A stretch of DNA of 64,000 bases from Candidatus Limosilactobacillus excrementigallinarum. Its GTDB lineage: Bacteria > Bacillota > Bacilli > Lactobacillales > Lactobacillaceae. Both the position numbers and the translations under genes were made by a program. Shown piece by piece: positions 52,223 to 60,104 of the stretch. The notes beneath the pieces are model-generated. The model was not told the origin of the DNA. It did not search any database and saw nothing but the letters and a program-made list of their open reading frames with translations. Each line of letters starts with the position of its first letter. The first letter of the stretch is position 1. The DNA is taken from positions 35,810 to 99,809 of the forward strand of contig DWZS01000003.1 in NCBI GenBank assembly GCA_019117445.1, written 5' to 3'.

Positions 52223-54955
52223 ATGAAACAAAATCAACGTTCAACAACCGCTTTGTTAATGCTTGTGGCAATCCTTGCCCCATTAATGTATAGTTTGTTT
52301 TTTATTCAGTCAGTTTGGGATCCGTATGGCGGGGCTAAAAACTTACCCATTGCGGTGGTGAACCGGGATGAACCAACTAAATACCAAGGGAAAGTCCTTA
52401 ATGTTGGTGCACAAACTGTTAAGCAGCTTCGTCATAATCATGATCTCAAATGGCAGTTTGTGAGTGCGCAAGCTGCACAGCGCGGAATGCGGAATCATCG
52501 TTACTACACGGTAGTGACGATCCCACGGAACTTTTCAGCCAATGCAGCAACGGTCATGTCTAAACATCCCCAAAAGATGGAACTCCATTACCAAACGAAT
52601 GACTCAAAAAATTATTTAGCCCGTAGTATTAGTGATATTGGTATGAAGCAGCTTAATCAACAGATTCGGTCTTCAGTCACTAAGGCGTATGCAACAGCCA
52701 TGTTTGATCAGTTGCATGTGTTGGGTAAAGGGATGAACCAGGCCGCTAACGGCGCCCATCAAATCAGTGATGGCACAATGGTACTACAGGATGGTGCCAG
52801 CCAATACTTTGCGGGAGTTTCCAAGGTTAATCGTGGTGTTCAAGAGTTGCAAATGGGTGTGGCACCCCTTGGTGCTGGTACTCAGCAGTTAGTGAATGGT
52901 GGCGAACAATTACGTCGTGGAGTTAGTCAATTTACGGCTGGGACAAACACGCTGGGGGCCGGATTACAATTGCTAGCGTCAAAGATTCCAGAATTTAATC
53001 AAGGAATCGGCCAATTGCAAAGCGGATTAAACGATTACACTGCTGGGACTAAGCAATTGGGAAATGGAATCCAACAGATTAGTAATCAGTCAGACCAACT
53101 CCGTGCTGGGGCTAATCAACTAAATCAAGCGGCCGGTCAGTTTGGCAAATTTAATAATGGTAGTCGTCAAATTGCGGATAACGTTGCGGAATTTAATAAT
53201 GTTTTGCAGGCAAGCCATTTAATGGAAACCCTTGGTTCAGCTCAACAGTTAGGGACCGCTGCTACTAATCTACAAACGCAGCTGGCGGGTGTTAATCAAT
53301 TGTTAACCTCATTGAAGGGACTCGATCCTAACCAGTTGACTACGGTTGTTCAGGCGGTGAACTCGTTAACGCCAACGCTAACGGGTAACTTAACCAAAAT
53401 CGGAACTAACTCACGCCAAAGTACCACAACCGCTGCTCAAATGGCTCAGGTGGTGGCCAACGATCCGCAAGCGAGTGCAGCGACAAAGAAGACCGTTGCC
53501 GATGGTGCCCAATCAATCGCTGCAGCGGCCAGCGATAATGGCAACCAAATTAACCAGATTCAAACCACAATGCGGGGCCTGTCAACGGCCCAGAGTTCAT
53601 TAGCACCGACTATACAAAAGCTGCAGGTCCTGCAGCAGGGCTTGCCGCAGTTATCCCAAACATTGGGTAATGCGCAGCAATTACTGAACCAAACTAATCA
53701 GGTTTTAGGGCAGTTAAAAAGTAATCAAGCACTGATTACTGCAATGCCAGGAAAAGTGCAACAATTAACAGTTGCAACCAACCAATTGAGTAATGGAACG
53801 GCGCAATTAGCCCAAAGCAGTGGCTTAATTAATCAGTTTACAGATGGTGTTAACCAGTACACAGGGGCGGTTGATCAGGCAAATGTTGGTAGTCAACGGT
53901 TACTGGCGGCTAGTGGTCAATTAACTGCTGGTGGACAAAAGCTGCAAAATGGCTGGCAACAATATTCAGCCGGCGTGCAACAGGCTAATCAAGGTGCACA
54001 ACTTTTGAACGCCAATGCCGGAACCCTTAACTTGGGTGCTAGTCAGTTAGCAGCTGGTCTGAGTCAATTAGGCGGTAAGGTACCCGCGTTAATAAGTGGT
54101 GTTAACCAGTTAGCGCTGGGGACGAATCAATTAGCGATGAATTCACCTAAGCTAGCAACTGGGATTGCTCAGTTAAATGCGGGAGCAACCACGTTAGCTG
54201 ACCGGCTCGGTAGTGGTGCTAACCAATTAAATCATTTGCACCCAAATGAGCGAACTGCGGCAATGTTTGGGGTACCGACGAAACTTACTCACCGGAGTTA
54301 CAGTTATGTTCCAAACTATGGACACGCCTTAGCACCGTTTATTATGGCAACCGGGCTCTTCATTGGGGTGTTAATTTTTACTCTAGAATTTCCATCGAAC
54401 AAGTACCTGGAACAAACGGCAACGAAGCGTCAATTGTTAGCGCATGAGTTCAAGATTGCGCTGTTAATTAGTGTGTTAATGGCGGCCGTTCAAAACGTAA
54501 TCTTAATGTTAATGGGCTTACAAGTACAAAATATTGAACAACTCTTTATGATTAGCGTTATTTATACAGTTGCTCAAATGGCGATTATGCAGTTCTTTAC
54601 GCTGATCCTTGGGCGTTTTGGAACCATTTTAGGCTTACTGCTATTTGTGGCCCAACTTGGTGGTGCTGGTGGAATGTTCCCAATGGAAGTTACAAACCGG
54701 TTCTTTAACCTAATTCACCCGTTGTTACCAATGACTTACGGCGTTAATGGACTCCGTCAGGCGATTACTGGTGGCTTTGGTACAACGTATCTCCAAAGTA
54801 ACCTTTGGATTTTGGTGGGGTACGCGGTTGTTTTCTACTTGTTAATATTATTAGTGGCCGATCGTGGACAATTACGGTTCAAGTTACACCAGTTGCCCAC
54901 TACTGATGCGCAAAAAACAAAATTCGGTACACAAAGGGATTCGAAACTCGTATAA
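52223..54955 (+). CDS. YhgE/Pip family ABC-2-type membrane protein
   Basis: 910 residues. One N-terminal membrane helix (~12-30) and a cluster of five or more helices near the C-terminus (~705-890) flank a ~600-residue extracellular stalk. The stalk is built of repeated Leu/Gly/Gln-rich ~11-14-residue units (QLAxGxxQLxxG-like), predicted coiled or helical rods. It belongs to the phage-infection-protein/EsaA/YueB-like group; some members are phage receptors, others secretion components. No EsxA or ATPase gene is nearby. It is expressed with the TetR gene. Confidence 0.88.
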   Translation: MKQNQRSTTALLMLVAILAPLMYSLFFIQSVWDPYGGAKNLPIAVVNRDEPTKYQGKVLNVGAQTVKQLRHNHDLKWQFVSAQAAQRGMRNHRYYTVVTIPRNFSANAATVMSKHPQKMELHYQTNDSKNYLARSISDIGMKQLNQQIRSSVTKAYATAMFDQLHVLGKGMNQAANGAHQISDGTMVLQDGASQYFAGVSKVNRGVQELQMGVAPLGAGTQQLVNGGEQLRRGVSQFTAGTNTLGAGLQLLASKIPEFNQGIGQLQSGLNDYTAGTKQLGNGIQQISNQSDQLRAGANQLNQAAGQFGKFNNGSRQIADNVAEFNNVLQASHLMETLGSAQQLGTAATNLQTQLAGVNQLLTSLKGLDPNQLTTVVQAVNSLTPTLTGNLTKIGTNSRQSTTTAAQMAQVVANDPQASAATKKTVADGAQSIAAAASDNGNQINQIQTTMRGLSTAQSSLAPTIQKLQVLQQGLPQLSQTLGNAQQLLNQTNQVLGQLKSNQALITAMPGKVQQLTVATNQLSNGTAQLAQSSGLINQFTDGVNQYTGAVDQANVGSQRLLAASGQLTAGGQKLQNGWQQYSAGVQQANQGAQLLNANAGTLNLGASQLAAGLSQLGGKVPALISGVNQLALGTNQLAMNSPKLATGIAQLNAGATTLADRLGSGANQLNHLHPNERTAAMFGVPTKLTHRSYSYVPNYGHALAPFIMATGLFIGVLIFTLEFPSNKYLEQTATKRQLLAHEFKIALLISVLMAAVQNVILMLMGLQVQNIEQLFMISVIYTVAQMAIMQFFTLILGRFGTILGLLLFVAQLGGAGGMFPMEVTNRFFNLIHPLLPMTYGVNGLRQAITGGFGTTYLQSNLWILVGYAVVFYLLILLVADRGQLRFKLHQLPTTDAQKTKFGTQRDSKLV

Positions 54956-54970
54956 TAGAAATGTTAAATT

Positions 54971-55008
54971 TAAGATTCTCGTGAACAGATGATCACGAGG
55001 GTCTTTTT
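54971..55008 (+). terminator. Terminator after the YhgE/Pip gene
   Basis: AAGATTCTCGTG / CACGAGGGTCTT stem followed by TTTTTT. Confidence 0.85.
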
Positions 55009-55041
55009 TCATGAATGAAGAAGAATAATGGGAGAGAAGAA

Positions 55042-56382
55042 ATGAGTAGTCAGGAAATACCAGCCAATCAGTATCATCATCACATGCAGATTGATTGGAT
55101 GGACTTTGTTACGAGCGATAACATTACACCAGCTACCGAAGCCAACTTAGTTGAACGGGCAGTGATTGTTGGCCGGGTTGGCATTATGATGCTGGCTTGT
55201 GGAACAGGATCATGGCGGGTCCGCAATTCAATGAATATTGTGGCGCAAACGCTTGGCATGACCTGTTCGGCTGATATTGGTTTAGTGTCGATTGAATATA
55301 CTTGTATGGATAATCACCGCAGCTACACCCAGGCTTTATCATTACCTAGCACAGGGGTGAATACTACTCGCCTAAACGCTTTGGAACGGTTTATGAAGGA
55401 TATGGAAGCGGAAGGCGTCAGTTGGACGATTGGGGAAATCCATGCTCGTCTAAACGAAATTCAAAAATCAAAGGGGAATTATCAACCGTGGATGGTTGGT
55501 CTGGCCGCAGCATTAGCATGTAGCGCCTTCGTTTTCTTACTCGGCGGTGGTTTGGTTGAAATGCTGTGCTGTTTTATTGGCGCTGGCTTTGGTAATTACG
55601 TGCGGCGGAAGATGATTGATCATCACATGACCCTCTTTGCTTGTATCGCGGTGGCTGTAGCGACCGCCTGCATCGCTTATTTGGTTTCATTTATGTCAGT
55701 TCGAGCCCTCTTTAATGTGAGTCCTCGTCATGAAGCTGGCTATATTGGGGCAATGTTATTTATTATTCCAGGATTTCCATTCATTACTAGTGGTCTGGAC
55801 TTGTCCAAGCTGGATATGCGGTCTGGGTTGGAACGGGGTGCCTATGCCGTTATTATCATCACGGTGGCAACCTTAGTGGGCTGGTTGGTCGCTATGCTAG
55901 TTCATTTACGACCTGAAGACTTCATGCCCTTATCGTTATCACCATTGATGTACTTATTGCTCCGGTTGCCAGCCAGTTTTTGCGGTGTGTTTGGTTTCTC
56001 AATTATGTTTAATAGCAAGTTAAAGATGGCTACCACCGCCGGCTTAATTGGTGCGGTCGCAAATACCCTTCGTTTGGAATTAGTTGATTTGGGACATATA
56101 CCTGCTGGTGCCGCTGCTTTCTTGGGTGCTTTGACTGCAGGACTGTTGGCATCAATTGTCCGGAAAAAGGTTGGCTATCCAAGAATTTCCATTACGATTC
56201 CATCAATCGTGATTATGGTGCCAGGACTATATATGTATCGGGCAGTTTATAACATTGGTTTAACTTCCATTAGTACTGGCGCCCTATGGATGACGCGGGC
56301 GCTCTTAATTGTTGTCTTTTTACCGCTTGGCTTAATTGCGGCTCGAATCTTGACAGATAAGAAGTGGCGCCATAATGGCTAA
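55042..56382 (+). CDS. ThrE-like threonine/serine exporter family membrane protein
   Basis: 446 residues. An N-terminal soluble region (~1-150) with GTGSWRVRNSM (conserved in ThrE_1/DUF1212) and two sets of membrane helices of ThrE and ThrE_2 types in one chain. ATG 55042 follows GGAGAG. It should export Thr/Ser or small amino acids; this is inferred from the Corynebacterium family member. The stop codon meets the UDG gene, and with the esterase and DJ-1 genes forms a likely four-gene run. Confidence 0.8.
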   Translation: MSSQEIPANQYHHHMQIDWMDFVTSDNITPATEANLVERAVIVGRVGIMMLACGTGSWRVRNSMNIVAQTLGMTCSADIGLVSIEYTCMDNHRSYTQALSLPSTGVNTTRLNALERFMKDMEAEGVSWTIGEIHARLNEIQKSKGNYQPWMVGLAAALACSAFVFLLGGGLVEMLCCFIGAGFGNYVRRKMIDHHMTLFACIAVAVATACIAYLVSFMSVRALFNVSPRHEAGYIGAMLFIIPGFPFITSGLDLSKLDMRSGLERGAYAVIIITVATLVGWLVAMLVHLRPEDFMPLSLSPLMYLLLRLPASFCGVFGFSIMFNSKLKMATTAGLIGAVANTLRLELVDLGHIPAGAAAFLGALTAGLLASIVRKKVGYPRISITIPSIVIMVPGLYMYRAVYNIGLTSISTGALWMTRALLIVVFLPLGLIAARILTDKKWRHNG

Positions 56383-56397
56383 TTGGAGATGACAAAA

Positions 56398-57045
56398 GTG
56401 CAAATTCAGTATCCACCTAAACTAGTCGCCCAAGTTAAGGAACGGGTTGCAGGTCACAATTTAACCGGTTTTGTTGCTGGAATGGGGCCAATGCATCCGC
56501 GGGTCATGTTACTTGGCGAAGCGCCAGGACGGCAGGAAGCGAAAACTGGCGTTCCGTTTGTCGGCAGCTCGGGGAAAGAATTAATGAAAATGCTAGCGTT
56601 AGCTGGTTTAACCCGCGACGATGTTTATATCACTAGTGTAGTCCGTAGTCGGCCATTTTCAATTCGTCAGGTTCGTGATCGAAAAACCGGTGAAATGGTA
56701 GAGAAACACCCAAATCGAACGCCAACGAAAAAAGAAGTATTAGCTTATGCGCCATTATTTGATTGGGAAATTAAAACTGTGCAGCCACAAATTATTGTGC
56801 CGTTAGGGAATACCAGTTTACAACGGCTATTAGGACCAGTTGCTAAAGTCGGAACTCTGCATGGGCAGCCAAGAAGGACAGCTATTCTCGAGTCATTACC
56901 GGATGATAGTGGTTATCAAAAAGGTCAATTGCAGTACTGGGTATATCCGATGTATCATCCTGCGGCGTATTTATATGCACGGCGTTTGGAGCCCACGGTT
57001 CGTAAAGATTGGCAGGCATTTGGCAACTGGCTACAGCACAATTAA
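56398..57045 (+). CDS. Uracil-DNA glycosylase family-4-like protein without Fe-S cysteines
   Basis: 215 residues. GEAPGRQE (40-47) and the HPAA motif (~187-190, MYHPAAYLYARR) are those of UDG superfamily family 4, and VPFVGSSGKEL matches its conserved third motif. The usual Cys in VVKCRPP is Ser (TSVVRSRP, 79-86) and the whole protein contains no cysteine, so no 4Fe-4S cluster can form. GTG 56398 lies 9 nt after GGAG; the ATG at 56389 is inside the SD. It removes uracil from DNA if active. Confidence 0.8.
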   Translation: MQIQYPPKLVAQVKERVAGHNLTGFVAGMGPMHPRVMLLGEAPGRQEAKTGVPFVGSSGKELMKMLALAGLTRDDVYITSVVRSRPFSIRQVRDRKTGEMVEKHPNRTPTKKEVLAYAPLFDWEIKTVQPQIIVPLGNTSLQRLLGPVAKVGTLHGQPRRTAILESLPDDSGYQKGQLQYWVYPMYHPAAYLYARRLEPTVRKDWQAFGNWLQHN

Positions 57046-57122
57046 CAGGAGTGATGGAGTGCTTTTTACAGACATTTGTTTTACCATACAGGTAGGACGT
57101 TTGATTGGATTAAGGAGTTAGC

Positions 57123-58112
57123 ATGAAACACGAATATCGTTTAAACCGTCAGGTAGCCAAATCCGTTGCCAAAAGTTTAAAGGACAGTTTGCAGGAGCAG
57201 TTAGACTGCGGGCATAGCCGTTCGGCAAAAGCATCATTAGTCGCGTTAAGTTTGCAGTTATCTGGTTTTAAACAAATGCTTCATCAACCGGAACGGTTGG
57301 AAAAAGCGCTATCTGAGGCTGCACAAGCAGCTGCTACACCGTTTGTTGTACCGCAAGAAATTGAAAATCAAGGTGCCGTGATGCGGCAGATGATTGCCGG
57401 GGTGCCTGTGGTGGTGCTGAATGCTAATGCAAAGAATGATCAAATCTTTGTGTTCTTATTTGGTGGTGCCTACTTTTTGCAACCGACTAAGGACCATTGG
57501 CGTTTTGCCCAACGACTTGCCCAGCAAACTCACGCTCGGGTGCTTGTTCCGCAATATGCACTTGCGCCGACTCATCAATTTATGGTTGCGTATAATCAGT
57601 TACATCGACTATACACGGCACTTTATCAGGACACCCCAGTCTCAAAAATTACACTAATTGGTGATTCAGCTGGGGCAGGCTTGGCAGCTGGTTTTTGTGA
57701 ATGGTTAGGTCAGCATCAAATGCCCCAACCTGGGCATCTAGTCTTAATTTCTCCGTGGTTGGATTTAACATTAACGAACCCGTTAATTGCTAAATATCAG
57801 CAGCGTGACGTGGTGTTGGATGTTGATGGTTTACGACGGGTTGGTCAAATCTGGGCTGGAACGACATCATTAGATGATTATCGTCTTTCACCAATTAATG
57901 GTCCGGTGGAAGTGTTGAAAAACGTTCTCGTTTTTGCGGGGACCAATGAAATTATGTTTCCGGATATTATGAAATTTGTGAAGATGCTGCGTTCGCGGAA
58001 TGTTCTTGTTGAATCACAGATTGGCCGGCAGTTGTACCATGAGTTCCCACTGACGCCGATTCCCGAATCGACGGCAGCAATCCACCAAATCCAACAATTT
58101 TGTTTTGATTAA
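57123..58112 (+). CDS. Alpha/beta-hydrolase esterase (HSL-like)
   Basis: 329 residues. GDSAGAG (Ser182) and the oxyanion strand FLFGGAYF (in place of HGGG) mark the hormone-sensitive-lipase-like group; His is in LYHEFPL near residue 306 and an Asp likely precedes it. No signal peptide. Cytoplasmic carboxylesterase of unknown substrate. SD AAGGAG is close to the ATG. DJ-1 family gene follows after 17 bp. Confidence 0.85.
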   Translation: MKHEYRLNRQVAKSVAKSLKDSLQEQLDCGHSRSAKASLVALSLQLSGFKQMLHQPERLEKALSEAAQAAATPFVVPQEIENQGAVMRQMIAGVPVVVLNANAKNDQIFVFLFGGAYFLQPTKDHWRFAQRLAQQTHARVLVPQYALAPTHQFMVAYNQLHRLYTALYQDTPVSKITLIGDSAGAGLAAGFCEWLGQHQMPQPGHLVLISPWLDLTLTNPLIAKYQQRDVVLDVDGLRRVGQIWAGTTSLDDYRLSPINGPVEVLKNVLVFAGTNEIMFPDIMKFVKMLRSRNVLVESQIGRQLYHEFPLTPIPESTAAIHQIQQFCFD

Positions 58113-58129
58113 TTAATGAGGTGATAGTA

Positions 58130-58699
58130 ATGAAAGTTGCAGTAGTATTAGCTAATGGTTGTGAAGAAGTTGAAGCCTTGACGCCAATTGATGTTTTTCG
58201 GCGGATGGGAGTTCAAGCTGATATGGTTGGATTAGGCAGTCAGAATATTATGGGTGCTCACCAGATTGCCCTCCACTGTGATCGCGTCGTCGATGATCAA
58301 CTCTTGGACTATGATTGTGTTATTTTTCCTGGTGGAATGGGTGGCGCACATGCGCTCCGGGATAATGATCAGTTAATGGACTTAATGCAAAAACGGCAGT
58401 CCAATGGTCAATGGAATGCGGCCATGTGTGCCGCACCAATTGCTTTTGCGCGGTATGGCCTCCTTGATAACCATGATTACACGTGTTTTCCAGGAATTGA
58501 TGAGGAAACCAGGCGGGTGGCACCAACCGGTCATTTTAAAGAATCCATTACAGTGGTCGATCATAATGGCCATATTGTTACAAGTCGTGGCCCAGCAACG
58601 GCGTTGGCCTATGCTTTTCAGATTGCGGAAGTCTTAGGCTTAGATACTAAAGAAATTAAACATCAGATGCTGTATGATTATTTAAAGGAAAATATCTAA
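58130..58699 (+). CDS. DJ-1/PfpI-family protein (YajL/ThiJ-like)
   Basis: 189 residues. The class I amidotransferase-like fold has nucleophile-elbow Cys100 (NAAMCAAPI), with an acidic residue in GCEEVEALTPIDVFRRMG (Glu15 of the DJ-1 site). The family acts as chaperone, deglycase/glyoxalase or oxidative stress sensor; no one role is decidable. ATG 58130 follows GAGGTGAT; GTG 58121 is inside the SD. Followed by a strong bidirectional terminator. Confidence 0.88.
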   Translation: MKVAVVLANGCEEVEALTPIDVFRRMGVQADMVGLGSQNIMGAHQIALHCDRVVDDQLLDYDCVIFPGGMGGAHALRDNDQLMDLMQKRQSNGQWNAAMCAAPIAFARYGLLDNHDYTCFPGIDEETRRVAPTGHFKESITVVDHNGHIVTSRGPATALAYAFQIAEVLGLDTKEIKHQMLYDYLKENI

Positions 58700-58701
58700 A
58701 A

Positions 58702-58755
58702 TAAAAGGGATAGTTAACAGATTTCAAAAATGAAATTTGTTAACTATCCCTATTT
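58702..58755. terminator. Bidirectional terminator
   Basis: Long stem: AGGGATAGTTAACA.ATTTCA / TGAAAT.TGTTAACTATCCCT, between convergent DJ-1 and ClC genes. Confidence 0.9.
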
Positions 58756-60081
58756 TTATGCGAAAATTTCTTCCCGAAGCGCGGTATAGATTGGCCGCCC
58801 TCCTAGTAAATCATTGACGATATAGGCGACAAAGGTCATGATTGTCATTGGAAGAATTTGCTCAATTGAGCCGACCATTTCTGTAATTAAGAGGATCGCA
58901 GTGAACGGCGCGTGTTCAATGGCGCCAAAATAAGCAGCCATTGAAAAAGCAATGATATTAATATAATTAGTCGCGGGGATAACATTAGTTTGGATCATGA
59001 GTGGTGCACTAATACAGCCAAGCAGTGCTCCTAATACCAGGATGGGCATAAAAATTCCTCCTGGAACTGTAGCGCCATAGCTTAACATGGACCAAACGAA
59101 ACGGATCACTAAAAAGATTAAAAGATACATTATTAGCTGGGAATAATGATGGATTCCCACGTTCGTGACCTTGGCGACGAGGTAGTTAATTAAGACGTGA
59201 CTACCGCCAAGAATTTTCGGTTGCCACAGGCCAACGGGAATTATTAATAACAGGGGAAAAATACTGTGGTACTGTGCTGGAATTTGACGAATTTTACTAA
59301 ACCACCAGCGAAGATTTAAGAGGCAGTACTGATAAACATAGGCGCAAATTCCCAGAATGATACCTAAAATAATCATAATGGGGTAGGAATGGACTGGTAG
59401 ATTGCTGGTAATGGGGAGAAACAAACAGGGTTTGGTGCCAAAAAAGCAAATGGTGACCGCATCGGAACAAATGGCTGCCGCCAGCGCAGTTAGCCAAATT
59501 TGCGGCTGAAAATGAAAGACAATTTCTTCCAATAAAAACATTGTTCCCGCCAGTGGAGCGCTGAAGGCTGCTGATAAACCGGCAGCAATGCCACAAGAAA
59601 GTAAAGTTCTAGTAATGTCACGATTGCTGTGAAAGAAATGCTCACTAAAGCCTTGACCGATTGCCTCGCCCATTTGAATACACGGGCCTTCCCGTCCCAG
59701 GAAAAGTCCTGGACAGATTGCCAGCAGCCCACCAATAAACTTACGCCACAGAACTTGGCTCCAATTCATGGTGTGTTGTCCAGCCAAAATTTCTTCAATC
59801 TGGGGCACCCCCGAGCCAACTAGGTCAGTTTGAAATGGGTGAATAATATAACCAAGCACTAAACATATGATGATTGTTAGACCAGCGTAAGCAAGAATCC
59901 ACCAATGGTTCTGTGTCATGACTGGATAAATGATTTGTAGACCTGATAATGTTTGATCAATAATCCAGCGAAAGAGACTGACTACGAAGCCGGTAAAAAT
60001 GCCAACTAACGATCCCGCAAAAATTAGTTTGAGGAAATTGGAGTGAAATGGTTTGTTTAATACATCAGTTGCTTTTTTCAT
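58756..60081 (-). CDS. ClC-type chloride/proton antiporter
   Basis: 441 residues. Anion filter GSGVP (Ser90), the gating glutamate in GREGP (Glu131), the internal proton Glu pair in MFLLEEIV (~185-186) and Tyr in PIYTAL near the C-terminus (as in E. coli ClC) are all present, so exchanger activity is expected. No CBS domains. ATG 60081 follows GGAGGCG; a longer frame overlaps mprF. With 23 bp between the mprF stop and this start, the two form one transcript, plausibly for acid or cationic stress. Confidence 0.9.
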   Translation of the reverse strand: MKKATDVLNKPFHSNFLKLIFAGSLVGIFTGFVVSLFRWIIDQTLSGLQIIYPVMTQNHWWILAYAGLTIIICLVLGYIIHPFQTDLVGSGVPQIEEILAGQHTMNWSQVLWRKFIGGLLAICPGLFLGREGPCIQMGEAIGQGFSEHFFHSNRDITRTLLSCGIAAGLSAAFSAPLAGTMFLLEEIVFHFQPQIWLTALAAAICSDAVTICFFGTKPCLFLPITSNLPVHSYPIMIILGIILGICAYVYQYCLLNLRWWFSKIRQIPAQYHSIFPLLLIIPVGLWQPKILGGSHVLINYLVAKVTNVGIHHYSQLIMYLLIFLVIRFVWSMLSYGATVPGGIFMPILVLGALLGCISAPLMIQTNVIPATNYINIIAFSMAAYFGAIEHAPFTAILLITEMVGSIEQILPMTIMTFVAYIVNDLLGGRPIYTALREEIFA

Positions 60082-60104
60082 GATTCGCCTCCTTGGTGGA
60101 ATCT

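Noticed and set aside
52700..54250. Tandem DNA repeats inside the Pip gene
   Set aside because: The repetition is at protein level (degenerate Leu/Gly/Gln units); nucleotide units are not identical enough to call a DNA tandem repeat.
57054..57095. 13-residue leader-like ORF between the UDG and esterase genes
   Set aside because: Short with an AGGAG almost adjacent to its ATG; no antiterminator hairpin or codon run suggests attenuation.
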